DNA of 64,000 bases from Epiperipatus broadwayi (lineage: Eukaryota > Onychophora > Udeonychophora > Euonychophora > Peripatidae). The stretch spans positions 214,648 to 278,647 of the forward strand of contig JAQFVV010012992.1 of assembly GCA_028023455.1 (NCBI GenBank). The letters run 5' to 3'. Below the pieces are notes generated by a model, which saw only the letters and a list, made by a program, of their open reading frames with translations, did no database searches and had not been told where the DNA came from. Positions 61,600-64,000 of this stretch are shown here, piece after piece. The position numbers and the translations under genes are program-made. The number at the start of each line of letters is the position of its first letter. The first letter of the stretch is position 1.

Positions 61600-63090
61600 C
61601 TCTCTTTTCATTGGAAACTTCACTCCTATATTTCTGAAATCTATTTTGATGTTTGGATCTTATTAGTGTTGATTGTTGACATTACCTGTAACATTGGTTG
61701 CTTCTTTAATTAGTTTCCATATTTTATTTTTTTTCATGTAAAAGTAAATAATTTTATTAATCAGTGATTCTATTGGCTTATTCTCTTACCTTAGATAGTG
61801 ATGCCTTTTATTTTGCTCGAAGGCAATTCTGTAGCTATTAATTTAGATAATACTATTAATACTTTCTAATTACTTAATCTTCATTCAAGTGAAAGAAACA
61901 TCTTTAATGCAAAACACTAAATCAGGAATTAATTCTGTTTCCATTTGCATCTACTGTCTGAACAATTGTTTGTGAGCAGAATAGAGGTTACCATTCTTGT
62001 ATAATTAAATAATTCTGAATAAATATATAGTTAGTATTAATAAACTTTTTTTTTTATCTCTGATAAGTTTGTCATTTTTTCTTCACTTCTCTTCAGATCC
62101 ATCTATTATTAGCAAAGAATAATCAATGGATATAGACATTGGATTTATTACAACTACATCCTTACACTAATTTTTAGCTTTTGATCTTTGTTAGCAAGAA
62201 CTTTGGATTTACAACTGCAATTAATATTCTTACATATCTAGAAGTCATCTTTACAACATTTATATCATCATTTTCTGTTCATCATTTAACATTTTATATT
62301 CATACTGGTTACTAATTTCATATTTTAGGTATAAAATAGTTTCAATAATTTCTTTTCAATACACTGAATTTTTATCACTTCTAATTTCAGGTTACCTTAT
62401 TTAATAACAATGTTTTTTTTAATGAAATTGTTTTAGAATTAATCATAGTCTTACCCATTCCAACATTTCTGTGTCATCATTATAATTTTGAAAATAAGCA
62501 AATGTCTAAAATATCTCAAAACAGTTTTGTTTTCTGTCCAAAAGTTTTTATATATTCACAATAAATATTTTATCTCTTTCATATCTTAAGATTTTAAAAT
62601 AATAAAACTTCAAATCTGTTAAAACTAACTTAATTTACAATGCCTTTTTAAAAATTTATCTTAATTCTTTTATTATATGATCATGTAAAAAAATATTTCA
62701 TCTAGTAAGTCAATTATTTCTGCATTGGCTATTTAATTTTGTATATGATGAAATCCCACAACTAGTTTAAACATCTTGCAATAATTTTTTGAAATTACAT
62801 TTATTAAATCATATAAATCAATTATAAAGTTTATTATTTTCATTACTATTTCTATAACAGATAATCCTGTTTTATATTTAGAACAAAGAACTTCATCTTT
62901 TCAGAAATTATAGGCTTAGTGTTTGTAGATTTTATAAAGATCTCTTTATCAACCTATCCAATTCTATCAACTTTTTGCAAAATAGTCTAAAGAATGAAAT
63001 ATTTCTAACATTTTCTATGATTATAGCTAGTGAAAGTTTTTGAAAATGCTCAACCTCCATTATATAATACTAAAAGTCAATAAACTGGAA
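61600..63090 (-). pseudogene. LINE reverse-transcriptase relic
   Basis: Minus-strand frames near 62,110-62,150 give LFFANN followed by a charged helix. This is what remains of the LFADD catalytic block. Upstream (about 62,880-62,940) KPIISEKMKFFVLN resembles the entry region of the RT. Frames are broken throughout. The open plus-strand frame at 61,375-61,575 is unrelated and unrecognised. Confidence 0.4.
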
Positions 63091-63099
63091 CTTTTTTTT

Positions 63100-64000
63100 A
63101 AATTTAATTTTACAAATAAAAAATATAAAAAATTATATTTGAACTTTGCAAGGATTTAGAAAATGAGTTGCAAATAATATGTCAGACAAGGATGTAAATT
63201 ATCATTTTTCAACAAATAAAATTCTTTTTTATTTTATTTTAATGCAAACAAATGAATGTGGATTTGTGATAAATCTATCAAATTCTGCTTTAAAATCTGA
63301 TTTTAACTTTAAAATTTTTATAATATTTAAAAACATTCAAACATCATGTCAATTGTGACAGATGATGTTATGTCTTCAGTTTTACACAAGTGTGGTCAAA
63401 CCTACAGCATGACTTTGTTAATATATTTTGGTCAAGTTTATTAATCTCTCTTTTTAAAAATAAAAGATATATATATGTATTTTTTTTTTTAAAAAAAAAT
63501 TATCAACCAATTAGTGTGTAAAAATAATTAAGAATATTTATTAAACAGTCAAAAAAATCATATTTTTTTTTAATTCCAAAAATTTTTGCATGAAAATAAA
63601 TCTAGAAAGAAGGAAAATTGTCAATGCCTTGTAGGAAATCATTTCTTTTGGTTAACAATAAAGATGTTTGATATATGTCTACTGTTCATAAAATAATGAC
63701 TCATCAGAATTTTTTTAAAATTAATAAAAGCATGACCGCAGAAATAGCATTTAAAACTCCTATGTTAATATTAGTTTAAGATAAAAAAGCAATTTAAAGT
63801 GGCAGAACTACCATGCTATTGCTAAAGTAAACAATAAAATTAATGGAAATGAGTGCTGAAAAGTTTTAATGTTATTTGTCTATAATTTTTTTTTTATTAA
63901 GAAAGGTAAATTTATTCATGACATAACTTTTTATTACATTGTTTGTGATGACATTTTCTCTGATTACATTGTCTCTGATTACATCGAGTTATCCTATTGT
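63100..64000. other. AT-rich end of window
   Basis: Nothing is supported except poly-A/T tracts (63,481-63,500). The window ends with imperfect repeats of tctctgattacat. Confidence 0.5.

Overview
This is a strongly AT-rich, gene-poor stretch of an animal (metazoan) nuclear genome. It is filled by layers of transposable-element debris, simple repeats and fold-back sequences. I see no complete host gene. The best host-gene candidates are two short, CpG-containing open exons on the minus strand near 6.0-6.3 kb. The element types point to an invertebrate: Ty3/Gypsy retrotransposons, RTE-like LINEs, a hAT/ZBED5-like transposase relic and tRNA-derived fold-backs. A few short motifs (near 37.4 kb and 9.73 kb) resemble cephalopod SINEs as I remember them. 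A mollusc host is therefore plausible but unproven.

Layout. 1-16.5 kb: AT-rich background with minus-strand LINE endonuclease relics (2.1-3.1 and 10.65-11.76 kb), a LINE reverse-transcriptase thumb relic (about 8.8-9.4 kb), fold-back elements (3.5, 4.6 and perhaps 13.0-13.7 kb), an 83-bp tandem duplication (5.34 kb), the two candidate exons, a region of more balanced base composition (12.1-12.96 kb) and a plus-strand hAT-like transposase pseudogene (14.16-15.19 kb).

16.5-34.96 kb: one recent Ty3/Gypsy element on the minus strand, with about 1.65-kb LTRs, a primer-binding site, gag, protease, RT/RNase H, integrase and a polypurine tract. It is broken by stops, frameshifts and a 79-bp tandem duplication. 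Its 5' LTR is split by a 9.9-kb second LTR element (23,425-33,332) with a 4-bp target-site duplication. That insert has no coding region. It is a mosaic of full and truncated copies of its own 2.57-kb LTR in both orientations, from at least two LTR subtypes, with one primer-binding site. A 500-N assembly gap in the Gypsy 3' LTR is flanked by a 5-bp duplication.

35-64 kb: background with an old relative of the same Gypsy family (40.86-45.7 kb, minus), itself interrupted by a 1.1-kb TA-flanked inverted-repeat transposon whose empty site can be read by comparison with the younger copy. Further on are a LINE relic (46.4-48.4 kb), palindromes and fold-backs (48.8-52.1 kb), LINE C-terminal scraps (52.7 and 55.0 kb), an unrecognised decayed coding-like stretch (56.0-57.05 kb), a tRNA-derived fold-back (60.8-61.0 kb) and a LINE RT relic (61.6-63.1 kb).

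The window reads mainly as a record of nested transposition. The order of events can be partly reconstructed, and the self-rearranged LTR array is its most unusual structure.
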